NCBI RefSeq assembly: GCF_916618745.1
Contig: NZ_OU745373.1
Span: 2,432,501 to 2,496,500 of the forward strand
Origin: Cardiobacterium sp. Marseille-Q4385
GTDB taxonomy: Bacteria; Pseudomonadota; Gammaproteobacteria; Cardiobacteriales; Cardiobacteriaceae
Reading direction: 5' to 3'
DNA: 64,000 nucleotides
A model generated the notes under the pieces. It had not been told where the DNA came from and made no database searches. It worked only from the letters and a program-made list of their open reading frames with translations. Shown in pieces: positions 7,497 through 16,161 of this stretch. A program made the translations under genes and the position numbers. Positions within the stretch are counted from its first letter, which is position 1; every line of letters begins with the position of its first letter.

Positions 7497-9998
7497 ATGA
7501 TCAAACAACTCCTCGCCCGCCTCCTTTCCGGCAAAACCACCTTCCACGGCGGCATCCACATCACCCCGCCCGGGCACAAAACCATGAGCACCGCCCGCCC
7601 CTCGCGGGAAGCCGCCCTTTGCGACGAATACGCCATCAGCCTCATCCAGCACGACGGCACCCCGTTCATCGCCCAAGTTGCCGTCGGTGACCGCGTCCTG
7701 CGCGGCCAGCTCCTCGCCGCGCCAGCGAATCACAGGGACGCCCCCGTCCACGCCCCCACCTCCGGCACCATCCGCGCCATCGAGCCGCGCCCGGATATGC
7801 ACCCGTCCAACCGCCCCGTGCCGCACCTCATCCTCGCGAGCGACGGTGAAGACCAAAGCGTGCCGCTGCTGCCCGCTCTCGATATCGAGACCGCCACGCC
7901 GGACGAACTGCGCGCGCGCATCCACGACTGCGGCATCGTCGGCCTCGGTGGGGCAGGTTTCCCCACCGCGCGCAAACTCGGCCATCCCGCCAACACCCTC
8001 GTCATCAACGCCGCCGAATGCGAGCCCTACATCACCTGCGACGACCTGCAAATCCGCGAAAACGCCGCCGCCATCATCAAAGGCGCACAAATCACCGCGC
8101 GCATCCTCGGCGCAGACAACATCCACTTCGGCATCGAAGACGACAAATCCGAAGCCATCGCCGCCCTGCACGCTGCGCTCGACGCCGCCGCTGACCCGCG
8201 CATCCGCATCAGCAGCGTCCCCGTGCGTTACCCCAGCGGCAACGCCCGCCAACTCTTCGAACTGCTGCTCGGCATCCGCGTCCCCGCCGACGCCCACGCC
8301 AGCGACTACGGCCTCATCTGCCACAACAGCGGCACCATGAAAGCCGTGTACGACGCTGTCAGCCTCGGCCTGCCGCTCACCGAACGCTACACCACCATCA
8401 GCGGCGAAGGCATCCGCGAGCCGCAAGTCCTGCGCATCCGTATCGGCACCGCCGCGCGCGACCTCATCCAGCAGAGCGGCGGCGAACGGCACGAACACAG
8501 CGCGGAAAATCGCCACATCATCGGCGGCCCGATGATGGGCTACGAAATCGCCTCCCTCGACACCCCACTACAAAAAACCGGCAACTGCCTGCTCATCCTG
8601 CCTGCCGCCCCCGCCCCCGAAGAAACCCCGTGCATCCGCTGCTCGCGCTGCGCCGACGCCTGCCCGATGGAACTCCTGCCGCAACAACTCCTTTGGTACA
8701 GCCAGAGCAACCAGCACAACCGCCTCAAACAATACCGCCTGTTTGACTGCATCGAATGCGGCATCTGCGCGGCCGTCTGCCCGTCCGGCATCCCGCTCGT
8801 CCAATACTACCGCCACAGCAAAGGCGACATCCGCGCCGCCGACAAAAAAACACAAGACGCCGAACACGCCCGCGCCCGCCACGAAGCGCGTACCGCCCGC
8901 CTCGAACGCGAAGCCGCCGAAAGACAAGCGCAAATGGACGCCCGCCGCGCCAAACTGCGCGAAGCCGCCGCGAACCCGGCCCCTGCTGCGCCACCATCAC
9001 CTATTACCCGCCAAGACCCCAACCCGCCGGAAAAATACACCCCGAACCGCCCGCCAAGCGGGATAACCACGGCCTCCAACGACAAAACCGCTGCCATCGA
9101 AGCGGCGAAAGCCCGCGCTGCTGCGCGCCGTGCCGAACGTCTCGCCGCTAGCGGAAAAACTACCGAACCCGCGCCAAGCGGGACAACCACGGCCTCCGAC
9201 GACAAAACTGCTGCTATCGAAACGGCCAAAGCTCGTGCTGCTGCACGTAAAGCCGCCCGCCTCGCCGCCAGCGGCAACAGCGCTGAAGTATCCGCAGCCG
9301 AAGAAAAAGGCCCTTCCCCCTATGGGGGAAGGGATGGGATGGGGGTTGAGCAAACAGACCACCCAAGCGAGACAAACACGGCAGAGCCCCCGCCCTTCGC
9401 CCAAGCCACCGATCCTGCAAAATCAGCCGCCATCGAAGCGGCAAAAGCCCGCGCTGCCGCGCGTAAAGCCGCCCGCCTCGCTGCCAGTGACAAAATCACA
9501 GAACCAACCGTCAGCGAAGAAACCATCCCTTCCCCCGCGAGCGGTCGCGAAGCGACGGAAGGGGGGACACAACCCCCTGAAGCCGCCACCAGCACCATCC
9601 GACCTGCAACCACGGAAAACGTAGAGACGTTGCCTGCAACGTCTCAAACCCCGCCAAGCGAGACAATCACGGTCTCCGCCGACAAAACCGCCGCTATCGA
9701 AGCGGCGAAAGCCCGTGCCGCTGCGCGCAAAGCTGCCCGCCTCGCTGCCAGCGACAAAACCACAGAACCAACCGTCAGCGAAGAAACCAACCCTTCCCCC
9801 GCTTGCGGGGGAAGGTGGCCGGAGGCCGGAAGGGGGGAACAAACCACAGAACCTCTACCAAGCGAGACAAACACGGCAGAGGCCCCGCCCTTCGCCCAGC
9901 CCACCGATCCTGCAAAATCAGCCGCCATCGAAGCCGCAAAGGCCCGCGCTGCTGCACGTAAAGCCGCCCGCCTTGCCAACAAGGACAAGCCATCATGA
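7497..9998 (+). CDS. rsxC: RsxC (RnfC), NADH-binding subunit with repeat-rich C-terminus
   Basis: The 833-residue protein carries the RnfC core: N-terminal KTTFHGGIHITPPGHK, a nucleotide/FMN-binding loop GLGGAGFPTARKL, and two 4Fe-4S motifs (CIRCSRCADACP, CIECGICAAVCP) near residues 378-430. The last roughly 320 residues are unlike the core: five copies of an alanine-rich helix (AAIEAAKARAAARKAARL) alternate with linkers whose DNA matches dispersed repeats seen elsewhere in the window. Enterobacterial RsxC also has an alanine/lysine-rich tail, so the repeat helix is normal for the family, while the linkers are unusual. The start at 7497 gives the conserved N-terminus; the frame is open much further upstream, over rsxB. 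The stop overlaps the next ATG. Confidence 0.93.
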   Translation: MIKQLLARLLSGKTTFHGGIHITPPGHKTMSTARPSREAALCDEYAISLIQHDGTPFIAQVAVGDRVLRGQLLAAPANHRDAPVHAPTSGTIRAIEPRPDMHPSNRPVPHLILASDGEDQSVPLLPALDIETATPDELRARIHDCGIVGLGGAGFPTARKLGHPANTLVINAAECEPYITCDDLQIRENAAAIIKGAQITARILGADNIHFGIEDDKSEAIAALHAALDAAADPRIRISSVPVRYPSGNARQLFELLLGIRVPADAHASDYGLICHNSGTMKAVYDAVSLGLPLTERYTTISGEGIREPQVLRIRIGTAARDLIQQSGGERHEHSAENRHIIGGPMMGYEIASLDTPLQKTGNCLLILPAAPAPEETPCIRCSRCADACPMELLPQQLLWYSQSNQHNRLKQYRLFDCIECGICAAVCPSGIPLVQYYRHSKGDIRAADKKTQDAEHARARHEARTARLEREAAERQAQMDARRAKLREAAANPAPAAPPSPITRQDPNPPEKYTPNRPPSGITTASNDKTAAIEAAKARAAARRAERLAASGKTTEPAPSGTTTASDDKTAAIETAKARAAARKAARLAASGNSAEVSAAEEKGPSPYGGRDGMGVEQTDHPSETNTAEPPPFAQATDPAKSAAIEAAKARAAARKAARLAASDKITEPTVSEETIPSPASGREATEGGTQPPEAATSTIRPATTENVETLPATSQTPPSETITVSADKTAAIEAAKARAAARKAARLAASDKTTEPTVSEETNPSPACGGRWPEAGRGEQTTEPLPSETNTAEAPPFAQPTDPAKSAAIEAAKARAAARKAARLANKDKPS
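9052..9960 (+). repeat. In-frame dispersed repeats inside the rsxC tail
   Basis: Three kinds of repeat DNA are embedded in the reading frame. (1) CCAAGCGGGA/CCAAGCGAGA words at about 9054, 9174, 9363, 9654 and 9858, matching the AAGCGG words at 39850 and 25260-25600. (2) Palindromic C-run/G-run blocks at about 9313-9331, 9530-9565 and 9793-9838. (3) GTAGAGACGTTGCCTGCAAC at about 9622-9641, also present at about 25510-25529 in non-coding DNA. All keep the frame open. Confidence 0.75.
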
Positions 9999-11356
9999 CC
10001 CTTTACGACAACCCCTTGCCCGTTGCCGACTACCCCGCCTACCTCGCCCTGCGCGACGACATGCTCGCCGCCGCCTTGCCCTACCTCGGTCTGGCGCAAG
10101 AACGGCAAAAACAACTGCAACGCTGGGCGAACGACAGCAAATACCTGAGCGACGTTGAGCGCAGCACCGCCACCGCCCTGCTCGGCAAACACCCCTGCCG
10201 CCTGCAATACATCGGGCGCAGCGAAAACAACCGCTGGCGCTGGGCTTGGGATGACCCCGCTGATTACTACCCGCCGGAAGCCCTGCGTGATGCCCTGCGC
10301 CTCAAACAATACGGCGAAGCACACAACATCGAATGGCTGACCCGTAGTGGCTGGCCGGCCGACCTGCCCGGACAATACCAAGCCCTGTGCGCACTGGCAG
10401 TAATGCTGAATGACGCCCCCGGCCACGGCTTCGAAAACCCCGCTTACCTCTTGCGCGACCTGAACCCGCCGCCGGATAAAGGCATTGGCCGGATGCTGAT
10501 GACCGTGTACCCCGAAGCCGCCGTTACCCACAACATCCCCCGCCCCGACCTCGTCCCACGCGTCGTCAACGACCTTGCTTACGCTTACGGCCCCAACAGC
10601 CTCGGTGCGGCGACACGCCCCGCCATCGAAGCCTACCTCGCCACCCTGCCGTCGCAAGAACGCATCCCCGTCCCCGCCGACATCCGCTCAGAACGTCGCC
10701 CCGCACATATCGACTACTTCCCCGACTCTGCCACCGTCTTCACCACCGCCCAACCCTGGCTTGCCGACCACTTCCTGCCGCTTGCCACCTTCGACCTCGC
10801 CTCGCTCGATCCCGCCCTCGGCGACGTCCGCCTGCACCTCGTCAAACCGCTCGAACCCTACGAAGGCTACATCGGTATGGAAACCACCGCCGTGCACACC
10901 GACTACTGCGGCACCAACTGGATTGCCTTCCATCTCGAAGATGACGGCACCTACCGCTTCCTCGCCGACCAAAACTACTTCCTCGGCGACAACGACGACC
11001 CGGAAGCCGAAGCATACTTCACCGAAATGCGCGACAGCTACGCCGCGCGCAAACAACACTACCGCGACAGCGGCTTCCTCGGCGATGTGGATGACACCGG
11101 CCTGCCCTGCTTCGGAGAAGAACCCGAATACCTGCCCTACCTCGGCGGCGGCAACTGGACCAGCGAAGCCCCGCCACCCGCCTTCACCATGAAAGACAGC
11201 GCCGATAGCGCCGTGGACATCCGCTACCAAAACCACCGCTTCACCTGCATTGCCATGACCGCAGGCTACGACTGGGGCGAAGGCGGCGCGGATACCATGA
11301 TCCTGCTCTACGAACCCGTGAACCGTATTGCCCTGATGACCTTTGACTACACCTGA
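9995..11356 (+). CDS. Uncharacterised protein inserted between rsxC and rsxD
   Basis: The 453-residue protein is soluble, with no signal or membrane segment. The N-terminal half has a tryptophan-rich stretch (NRWRWAWDDPADYYP, near residue 75) that faintly recalls DUF6882-type proteins. The C-terminal half is rich in Asp, Tyr and Gly, with a block near residues 300-330 (TDYCGTNWIAFHLEDDGTYR). I do not recognise a catalytic motif. It overlaps rsxC by 4 nt (ATGA) and sits where rsxD normally follows, so it is translated within the rsx operon. Its GC content and codon use match its neighbours, which argues against very recent arrival. Confidence 0.75.
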   Translation: MTLYDNPLPVADYPAYLALRDDMLAAALPYLGLAQERQKQLQRWANDSKYLSDVERSTATALLGKHPCRLQYIGRSENNRWRWAWDDPADYYPPEALRDALRLKQYGEAHNIEWLTRSGWPADLPGQYQALCALAVMLNDAPGHGFENPAYLLRDLNPPPDKGIGRMLMTVYPEAAVTHNIPRPDLVPRVVNDLAYAYGPNSLGAATRPAIEAYLATLPSQERIPVPADIRSERRPAHIDYFPDSATVFTTAQPWLADHFLPLATFDLASLDPALGDVRLHLVKPLEPYEGYIGMETTAVHTDYCGTNWIAFHLEDDGTYRFLADQNYFLGDNDDPEAEAYFTEMRDSYAARKQHYRDSGFLGDVDDTGLPCFGEEPEYLPYLGGGNWTSEAPPPAFTMKDSADSAVDIRYQNHRFTCIAMTAGYDWGEGGADTMILLYEPVNRIALMTFDYT

Positions 11357-11374
11357 ACCCGCAACCCAAACACC

Positions 11375-11524
11375 ATGACAGACCACAACCCCGACCCCCG
11401 CGCTACGCGCCTCGCCGCTGCCCGCGCCAAGACCGAAGAACGCCGTATCGCCCGCGCCAAACTCAAACAGCACCTGCGCGATACCGCCGTGCCCATCCGT
11501 AAACCCGACGACGACACACCATGA
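11375..11524 (+). CDS. Small basic ORF between the inserted gene and rsxD
   Basis: A 49-codon frame runs from ATG 11375 to TGA 11522-11524 and overlaps the rsxD ATG at 11521 by 4 nt, as the other genes in the operon do. The product is highly charged and helical (RLAAARAKTEERRIARAKL). It resembles the alanine/arginine helices of the RsxC tail and could be a cut-off piece of it, or a translational bridge to rsxD. No start-site evidence beyond the coupling. Confidence 0.5.
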   Translation: MTDHNPDPRATRLAAARAKTEERRIARAKLKQHLRDTAVPIRKPDDDTP

Positions 11525-12441
11525 CCCCATCCACCTCGCCCTACTTGCACACCGCGCCGCCGCTGCGCCGCGTCATGCTGCAAGTCGCCGCCGCGCTCAT
11601 CCCCGGCGTCCTCGTCCTCATCTGGTGGCAGGGCAGCCGCTGGCTGGGGCAACTCGCCGTCGCCGTTGCGGCCGCCTACGCCTGCGAGACCGCCGTACTG
11701 CTCATGCGCAAAAAACCGCTTGCGCCACTGCGCGACGGCAGCGTCCTCATCACCGCGCTGCTGCTCGCCCTGTCGCTGCCCGTCCTTGCGCCGTGGTGGC
11801 TGGTGGTGCTTGGCACCGCCTTCGCCGTCCTCCTCGGCAAACACCTCTACGGCGGCCTTGGACAAAACCCCTTCAACCCCGCCATGGTCGGTTTCGCCAT
11901 CCTCCTCATCAGCTTTCCGGCATTGATGGGCGGCATGCCCGCCGCACCAGTCGTCCTCGGCAGCGTGGATGCCACCAGCGCCGCCACCCTGCTTGACCAC
12001 AGCCGCACCCTGCGCATCGCCGGCGAATCACTGCACGCCCTTTACCCGCCCTGGCAACAACAACTCCTCGCCGCCACCTGGCTTGCGGGCGGTATCTGGC
12101 TCACCACCACCCGCGCCGCCGACTACCGCCTGCTCGCCTCAACCCTCATCGGCGCGACCCTCTGCGCACTCGCCTTCTGGCTGGGCGGCGCCACCACCCT
12201 CAATCCCTACGCCCAACTTGGCAGCGGCGCCATCATCTTCGGCGCCTGCTTCATCGCCACCGACCCCGTGACTGCCGCTACCACCCCACTGGGGCGCTGG
12301 CTCTACGGCATCCTCGTCGGCGCGCTTGCCATCGCCATCCGTAACCTCGGCAACTTCCCCGACGGCGTCGCCTTCGCCATCCTCATTGGCAACGCCCTCG
12401 TCCCCCTCATCGACCCCCTCACCCAGCCCCGCTACCGATGA
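11521..12441 (+). CDS. rsxD: RsxD (RnfD), flavin-bearing membrane subunit
   Basis: The 306-residue protein is polytopic and contains the RnfD/NqrB block GGLGQNPFNPAMVGFA and, downstream, VDATSAATLL, where the covalent FMN threonine is expected. The C-terminal block ends SGAIIFGACFIATDPVTAAT. The protein is somewhat shorter than E. coli RsxD (352 aa), mainly at the N-terminus. It starts inside the stop of the small ORF and overlaps rsxG by 4 nt. Confidence 0.93.
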   Translation: MTPSTSPYLHTAPPLRRVMLQVAAALIPGVLVLIWWQGSRWLGQLAVAVAAAYACETAVLLMRKKPLAPLRDGSVLITALLLALSLPVLAPWWLVVLGTAFAVLLGKHLYGGLGQNPFNPAMVGFAILLISFPALMGGMPAAPVVLGSVDATSAATLLDHSRTLRIAGESLHALYPPWQQQLLAATWLAGGIWLTTTRAADYRLLASTLIGATLCALAFWLGGATTLNPYAQLGSGAIIFGACFIATDPVTAATTPLGRWLYGILVGALAIAIRNLGNFPDGVAFAILIGNALVPLIDPLTQPRYR

Positions 12442-13034
12442 AAGCCCCGCACAACGCCGCCCTACGCCTCCTCACCTACGCCGCCATCACCATCAGCGCC
12501 GTCAGCATCACCTGGCTGGCCGCCAAAAACCGCATCGAAGCACAACAAACCGCCGCCTTCCTGAGCACCTTCCGCGCCATCTCGCCCACCCTGGATGCCG
12601 ACGACGCCTTCCGTGCCAGCCGCGAAGCCGTCACCATCGCCGGCAGCCCAGGCGAACGCTACACCGCCAAAGACGGCAGCACCTACTATCGCAGCCATAC
12701 CGACAAAGGCTACAACGGCAACATCACCCTGCTCATCGGCATTGCCCCCGACCAGCGCACCCTGCTCGGCGTACGCGTCCTCGAACACAAAGAAACCCCT
12801 GGCCTCGGCGACAAAATCGACACCCGCATCAGCCCGTGGATACACACCTTCGCCGGGAAAAGCCTGGATAACAGCCGCCTGGCGGTGAAAAAAGATGGCG
12901 GCGACATCGACAGCTTCACCGGCGCGACCATCACCCCGCGCGCCGTCACCAACCAGGTCAATACTGTCCTGCACGCTGTGCGGGATGGGGCTATCGCTAG
13001 TCCGCTGCCAAGCGAGAGAAAAGAAATACCATGA
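12438..13034 (+). CDS. rsxG: RsxG (RnfG), periplasmic FMN-binding subunit
   Basis: The 198-residue protein has one N-terminal membrane segment and a periplasmic FMN-binding domain. The motif SFTGATITPRAV near residue 160 supplies the threonine that carries covalent FMN (SGAT motif). VLEHKETPGLGDKI is the other conserved family block. It overlaps rsxD and the next gene by 4 nt each. The extreme 3' end reads GCCAAGCGAGA, the same short word as in the rsxC tail. Confidence 0.93.
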   Translation: MKAPHNAALRLLTYAAITISAVSITWLAAKNRIEAQQTAAFLSTFRAISPTLDADDAFRASREAVTIAGSPGERYTAKDGSTYYRSHTDKGYNGNITLLIGIAPDQRTLLGVRVLEHKETPGLGDKIDTRISPWIHTFAGKSLDNSRLAVKKDGGDIDSFTGATITPRAVTNQVNTVLHAVRDGAIASPLPSERKEIP

Positions 13035-14308
13035 CCGACTTCATCCCCGACCTTGACGACCCGCGCACCCGTGGTTGGGGTGGTAGCACACTCAACGAAG
13101 AAAGCGGCAATTGGCGGCATACCCGAAACTGGTTGAGCAGCACCCTCCTTGGCTTCCTGCCCATCGCCTATGTGGCGAGCTTCGCGCTGACTATCGCCAT
13201 TCCGCTATGGTTGGCGTTCGGCCTCTACCAGCTCTACCGCGATTACCGTATCTTCCGCATGAACAATGACCCGCGCACTCCTGCCGTTGTCTGCGAACCG
13301 CAAGGGCTGACCATACACGACGAGCAGCGCCGTATCGAATGGCAATGGCAGTGGCGCGACCTTGATAGCGTCCTTTACGACGGCGACTACCTCCTCATCA
13401 GCCTGCGGGGTGGCGGCACAGTGGAATATCACAAACGCCACCTCACTGACGCCGATTATTACGACATCGCTGCCGCCGCTAGCGCCTACCTAAACGGCAA
13501 CCCACCGCCCGCCCGTCCGTTCCTACCGCCCCAGATCAACCATACCTGGTACGAGCCACACAACCCTTTCGACCGTGCTCTCATCCATTTTGGGCCACTG
13601 TTGCTGGCGTTGACTATCCTTTGGCCTGCCATCCTCTCGCCGTCCACTTCCTGGCCAAGGATCATGGCCTTAGAATCTCCCTATGGCACTAGGTTGCTTG
13701 TCTTAATCATAGCCGTTAGCGCCAGCTTGACGTTAATCTCCCTGTATATCCTTGCCAACAACTATCGCGAACACTACTACCACGGCGGTATCAGCAAAGG
13801 ACTCGGCATGGACGACAACGGCCTGCACATCTTCATCACCAGCGGACAAGGCATCGTCAGTACACCTTTCAGCCTGTCCTGGGCAGATATCGCCCGCAGC
13901 AACATAGAAACAAAAACCTATCGCGGCATCACCCACTACTCCCTGCACATCACCGATCGCCTCAGCAACCGCTGCACCCTTATCCCTGATTATCTGCGCG
14001 GTGGTGAAAACACGATCCGGGAAATCGCCGCCGCTATTGATGCCATCATCCAGCAACGCCCACTGCCGCCGCTTGCCGCAGACAGCAACACCTTCATTTC
14101 CATCCCGCCCGTCATCCGCTGCCTCTTCTGGCTCAATGCCCTGTGTACCGCTGCTGCCATCGTCGTTGCTGCCAGATGCCTGTATCTGAACGTTTGTATA
14201 ATCCCTAAAGAACAGCTGCCCCTGCTCGCCTATGCCTGCGCCGCCCTAGCCGTTGCGGCCTTCCTCATCGACCTCACCTACCGCCTCAGCAAAGGTCAAC
14301 GCCTATGA
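13031..14308 (+). CDS. Uncharacterised membrane protein between rsxG and rsxE
   Basis: The 425-residue protein has a membrane pair at about residues 40-68, another at about 183-245 and a third at about 350-415. Between them lie two soluble beta-rich segments that look like repeats of one another (TPAVVCEPQGLTIHDEQRRI and LGMDDNGLHIFITSGQ), reminiscent of bacterial PH-like domains; that is inference. No enzyme motif. It is coupled by ATGA overlaps to rsxG upstream and rsxE downstream, so it is expressed with the complex and could be an accessory membrane protein. Confidence 0.75.
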   Translation: MTDFIPDLDDPRTRGWGGSTLNEESGNWRHTRNWLSSTLLGFLPIAYVASFALTIAIPLWLAFGLYQLYRDYRIFRMNNDPRTPAVVCEPQGLTIHDEQRRIEWQWQWRDLDSVLYDGDYLLISLRGGGTVEYHKRHLTDADYYDIAAAASAYLNGNPPPARPFLPPQINHTWYEPHNPFDRALIHFGPLLLALTILWPAILSPSTSWPRIMALESPYGTRLLVLIIAVSASLTLISLYILANNYREHYYHGGISKGLGMDDNGLHIFITSGQGIVSTPFSLSWADIARSNIETKTYRGITHYSLHITDRLSNRCTLIPDYLRGGENTIREIAAAIDAIIQQRPLPPLAADSNTFISIPPVIRCLFWLNALCTAAAIVVAARCLYLNVCIIPKEQLPLLAYACAALAVAAFLIDLTYRLSKGQRL

Positions 14309-14973
14309 CCCCCGAAACCCGCAAAACCCTCGCCAACGGCCTGTGGCATAACAATCCCGCCCTGGTACAAATCCTCGGCCTATGCCCGCTGCTCGCCACC
14401 TCGACTGACACCGTGAACGCCATCGGCCTCGGCCTTGCCACCATCTTCGTCCTTACCCTCTCCAACACCCTTGTCGCCGCTACCCGCCGCTGGCTGCGTC
14501 CGGAAATCCGTATCCCCGTTTTCGTCCTGCTCATCGCGGGCGCAGTGACCGTGGTCGAAATCCTCATCCAGGCGCTGGCCTACCCGCTTTACCAGTCGCT
14601 CGGCATCTACCTCGCGCTCATCGTCACCAACTGCGTCATCATCGCCCGCGCCGAAGCCTATGCCGCGAAAAACCGCGTTTTGCCCGCCGCTATCGACGGT
14701 GCAGCGATGGGCACGGGCTTCGCCTTTGTCCTCATCCTCCTCGGCGGCCTGCGGGAAATCCTCGCAACCGGCACCCTGCTCGCCGGCGCGGACCGTATCT
14801 TCGGCGCTGGTACCGATTGGACCATCCGCCTCTATGACAGCGAGCATCACCTCATCCTCGCCGCCCTGCCACCCGGCGCCTTCCTCTGCTACGGGCTACT
14901 GATTGCAGGAAAAAACGTTATCAACGAACGATACGAGCGCCGCCGCAAGAAGCACACTGTCTCTGGCAGTTGA
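14305..14973 (+). CDS. rsxE: RsxE (RnfE), membrane subunit
   Basis: The 222-residue protein is polytopic and related to RsxA. Blocks NPALVQILGLCPLLATS and IVTNCVIIARAEAYAAKN match RnfE/NqrD. It completes the complex with RsxA, which it faces in opposite membrane topology. Last gene of the operon; the tRNA-Arg pair begins 84 nt later. Confidence 0.94.
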   Translation: MTPETRKTLANGLWHNNPALVQILGLCPLLATSTDTVNAIGLGLATIFVLTLSNTLVAATRRWLRPEIRIPVFVLLIAGAVTVVEILIQALAYPLYQSLGIYLALIVTNCVIIARAEAYAAKNRVLPAAIDGAAMGTGFAFVLILLGGLREILATGTLLAGADRIFGAGTDWTIRLYDSEHHLILAALPPGAFLCYGLLIAGKNVINERYERRRKKHTVSGS

Positions 14974-15009
14974 AGCGGAGAAAACGGAGGCAAAAAGCCC
15001 GAAAAATAC

Positions 15010-15038
15010 TTGACGCCCATGCTGCTCCTATGGATAAT
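15010..15038 (+). promoter_or_regulatory. Sigma70-type promoter of the tRNA-Arg pair
   Basis: TTGACG at 15010-15015 and GATAAT at 15033-15038 are 17 bp apart. Transcription would begin about 10 nt before the first tRNA. Both boxes match the consensus in five of six positions. Confidence 0.75.
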
Positions 15039-15056
15039 GCGCGACCTCGCAAAGAC

Positions 15057-15133
15057 GCGCCCGTAGCTCAGTTGGATAGAGTACCTGGCTACGAACCAGG
15101 CGGTCGGAGGTTCGAATCCTTCCGGGCGCGCCA
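15057..15133 (+). tRNA. tRNA-Arg (anticodon ACG), copy 1
   Basis: A 77-nt cloverleaf: acceptor GCGCCCG/CGGGCGC, D arm GCTCAGTTGGATAGAGT, anticodon loop CTACGAA with anticodon ACG, T loop TTCGAAT, and an encoded CCA end. ACG is read as ICG after deamination and decodes CGU/CGC/CGA. Identical to the next copy. Confidence 0.97.
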
Positions 15134-15157
15134 TCTTTCTTTCTCCTTTGCGTTTGC

Positions 15158-15234
15158 GCGCCCGTAGCTCAGTTGGATAGAGTACCTGGCTACGAACCAG
15201 GCGGTCGGAGGTTCGAATCCTTCCGGGCGCGCCA
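15158..15234 (+). tRNA. tRNA-Arg (anticodon ACG), copy 2
   Basis: Same 77-nt sequence as copy 1, 24 nt downstream, followed by a terminator. The pair looks like a recent tandem duplication read from one promoter. Confidence 0.97.
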
Positions 15235-15243
15235 TTTTTTCTT

Positions 15244-15267
15244 ATGCGGCGAAAAGCCGCATTTTTT
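15244..15267 (+). terminator. Terminator of the tRNA-Arg unit
   Basis: ATGCGGC/GCCGCAT stem with a GAAAA-type loop and a T6 run, 10 nt after the second tRNA. Confidence 0.88.
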
Positions 15268-15289
15268 GTGCCTTTTTTCGGGGAATATC

Positions 15290-16102
15290 ATGCAGACGAT
15301 CATCGCCACTTGTCCCGCCTGGCCGCAGGGCAATGCGGATCTGCGTGCTTTGGCTGCCGCTCTTGATGCCGCGCTCATCCCTTGGCCGGAGATTCCTCCC
15401 GGCCCCGCCATCATCCTGCCGCTCGCGGTGTGGGATTACAGCACGGATCCGGCGGCGTATCGCCGCTGGCTGCGTGAGCAGGTGCAGGCCGGGACACGCT
15501 TCATCAATTCGCCGGCGCTGCAAATATGGAATATGGATAAACGCTATTTGTGTGATCTCGCCGCGCAGGGATTAGCGGTAACGCCGGGAATGGCGCTTGT
15601 GCCTGGCGACGACTGGGCGGCGCGTATTGCGGCAAGCGGCTGGGACAATCCAGTTATCAAACCGCTCATTGGGCAAAGTGGCCGTGGCGTGCGCCGCCTT
15701 GCCGCCGGCTTGCCGCATCTCGCTGATTATCCGCAGGGTATGCTGGTTCAGCCCTTTGTTGATGCGCCTTTTGGCGAGGTCTGCCTGGTGTATCTTGACG
15801 GACACTATTCTCATGCCGCGCACCGTCGCCCCGCAGCGGGGGAATGGCGCGCCAATTCCGCCTACGGCGTCGATATTTTGCCGATTGAACCCGAAGCTGC
15901 CTGGCGTGCGCGGGCGCAAGCGGCGCTTGCTGCCTTGCCCGAACATCCCGCTTATGCGCGGGTGGACGGTCTCATCACGGCGGACGGCGACTATCTCATC
16001 AATGAAATCGAGCTGATTGAACCCGCGCTGTATCTTGCGCAGAATCCTGCGGCTATTACCACATTCGCTCGCCTGATTCAGAAGATAGGGTTAAATATCT
16101 AA
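15290..16102 (+). CDS. ATP-grasp domain protein
   Basis: The 270-residue protein has ATP-grasp features: WNMDKRYLCDLAAQGLAVTP near residue 80 (lid and central domain), VIKPLIGQSGRGVRRL (nucleotide-binding lysine and glycine loop), GEVCLVYLDGHYSHAAHR, and the metal-binding end DGDYLINEIELIEPALYL. It resembles the RimK/glutathione-synthetase-like group that includes the D-cycloserine enzyme DcsG. Substrate is unknown. The longer frame starting at 15173 runs through the tRNA, so I start at ATG 15290. It stands alone between the tRNA terminator and a convergent gene. Confidence 0.82.
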   Translation: MQTIIATCPAWPQGNADLRALAAALDAALIPWPEIPPGPAIILPLAVWDYSTDPAAYRRWLREQVQAGTRFINSPALQIWNMDKRYLCDLAAQGLAVTPGMALVPGDDWAARIAASGWDNPVIKPLIGQSGRGVRRLAAGLPHLADYPQGMLVQPFVDAPFGEVCLVYLDGHYSHAAHRRPAAGEWRANSAYGVDILPIEPEAAWRARAQAALAALPEHPAYARVDGLITADGDYLINEIELIEPALYLAQNPAAITTFARLIQKIGLNI

Positions 16103-16161
16103 TAAATCGTAACGACGTTGCGCTTCAACTATATAGGCGAGGCATGGAATCTCGCTCTTTC

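Noticed and set aside
6319..8516. Long antisense frames across rsxA, rsxB and rsxC (388 and 476 codons)
   Set aside because: Shadows caused by codon bias of the GC-rich rsx genes; low-complexity products rich in Gly, Asp and Ala.
15173..15289. An N-terminal extension of the ATP-grasp gene reaching into the second tRNA-Arg
   Set aside because: It would translate the tRNA and the terminator; homology begins at ATG 15290.
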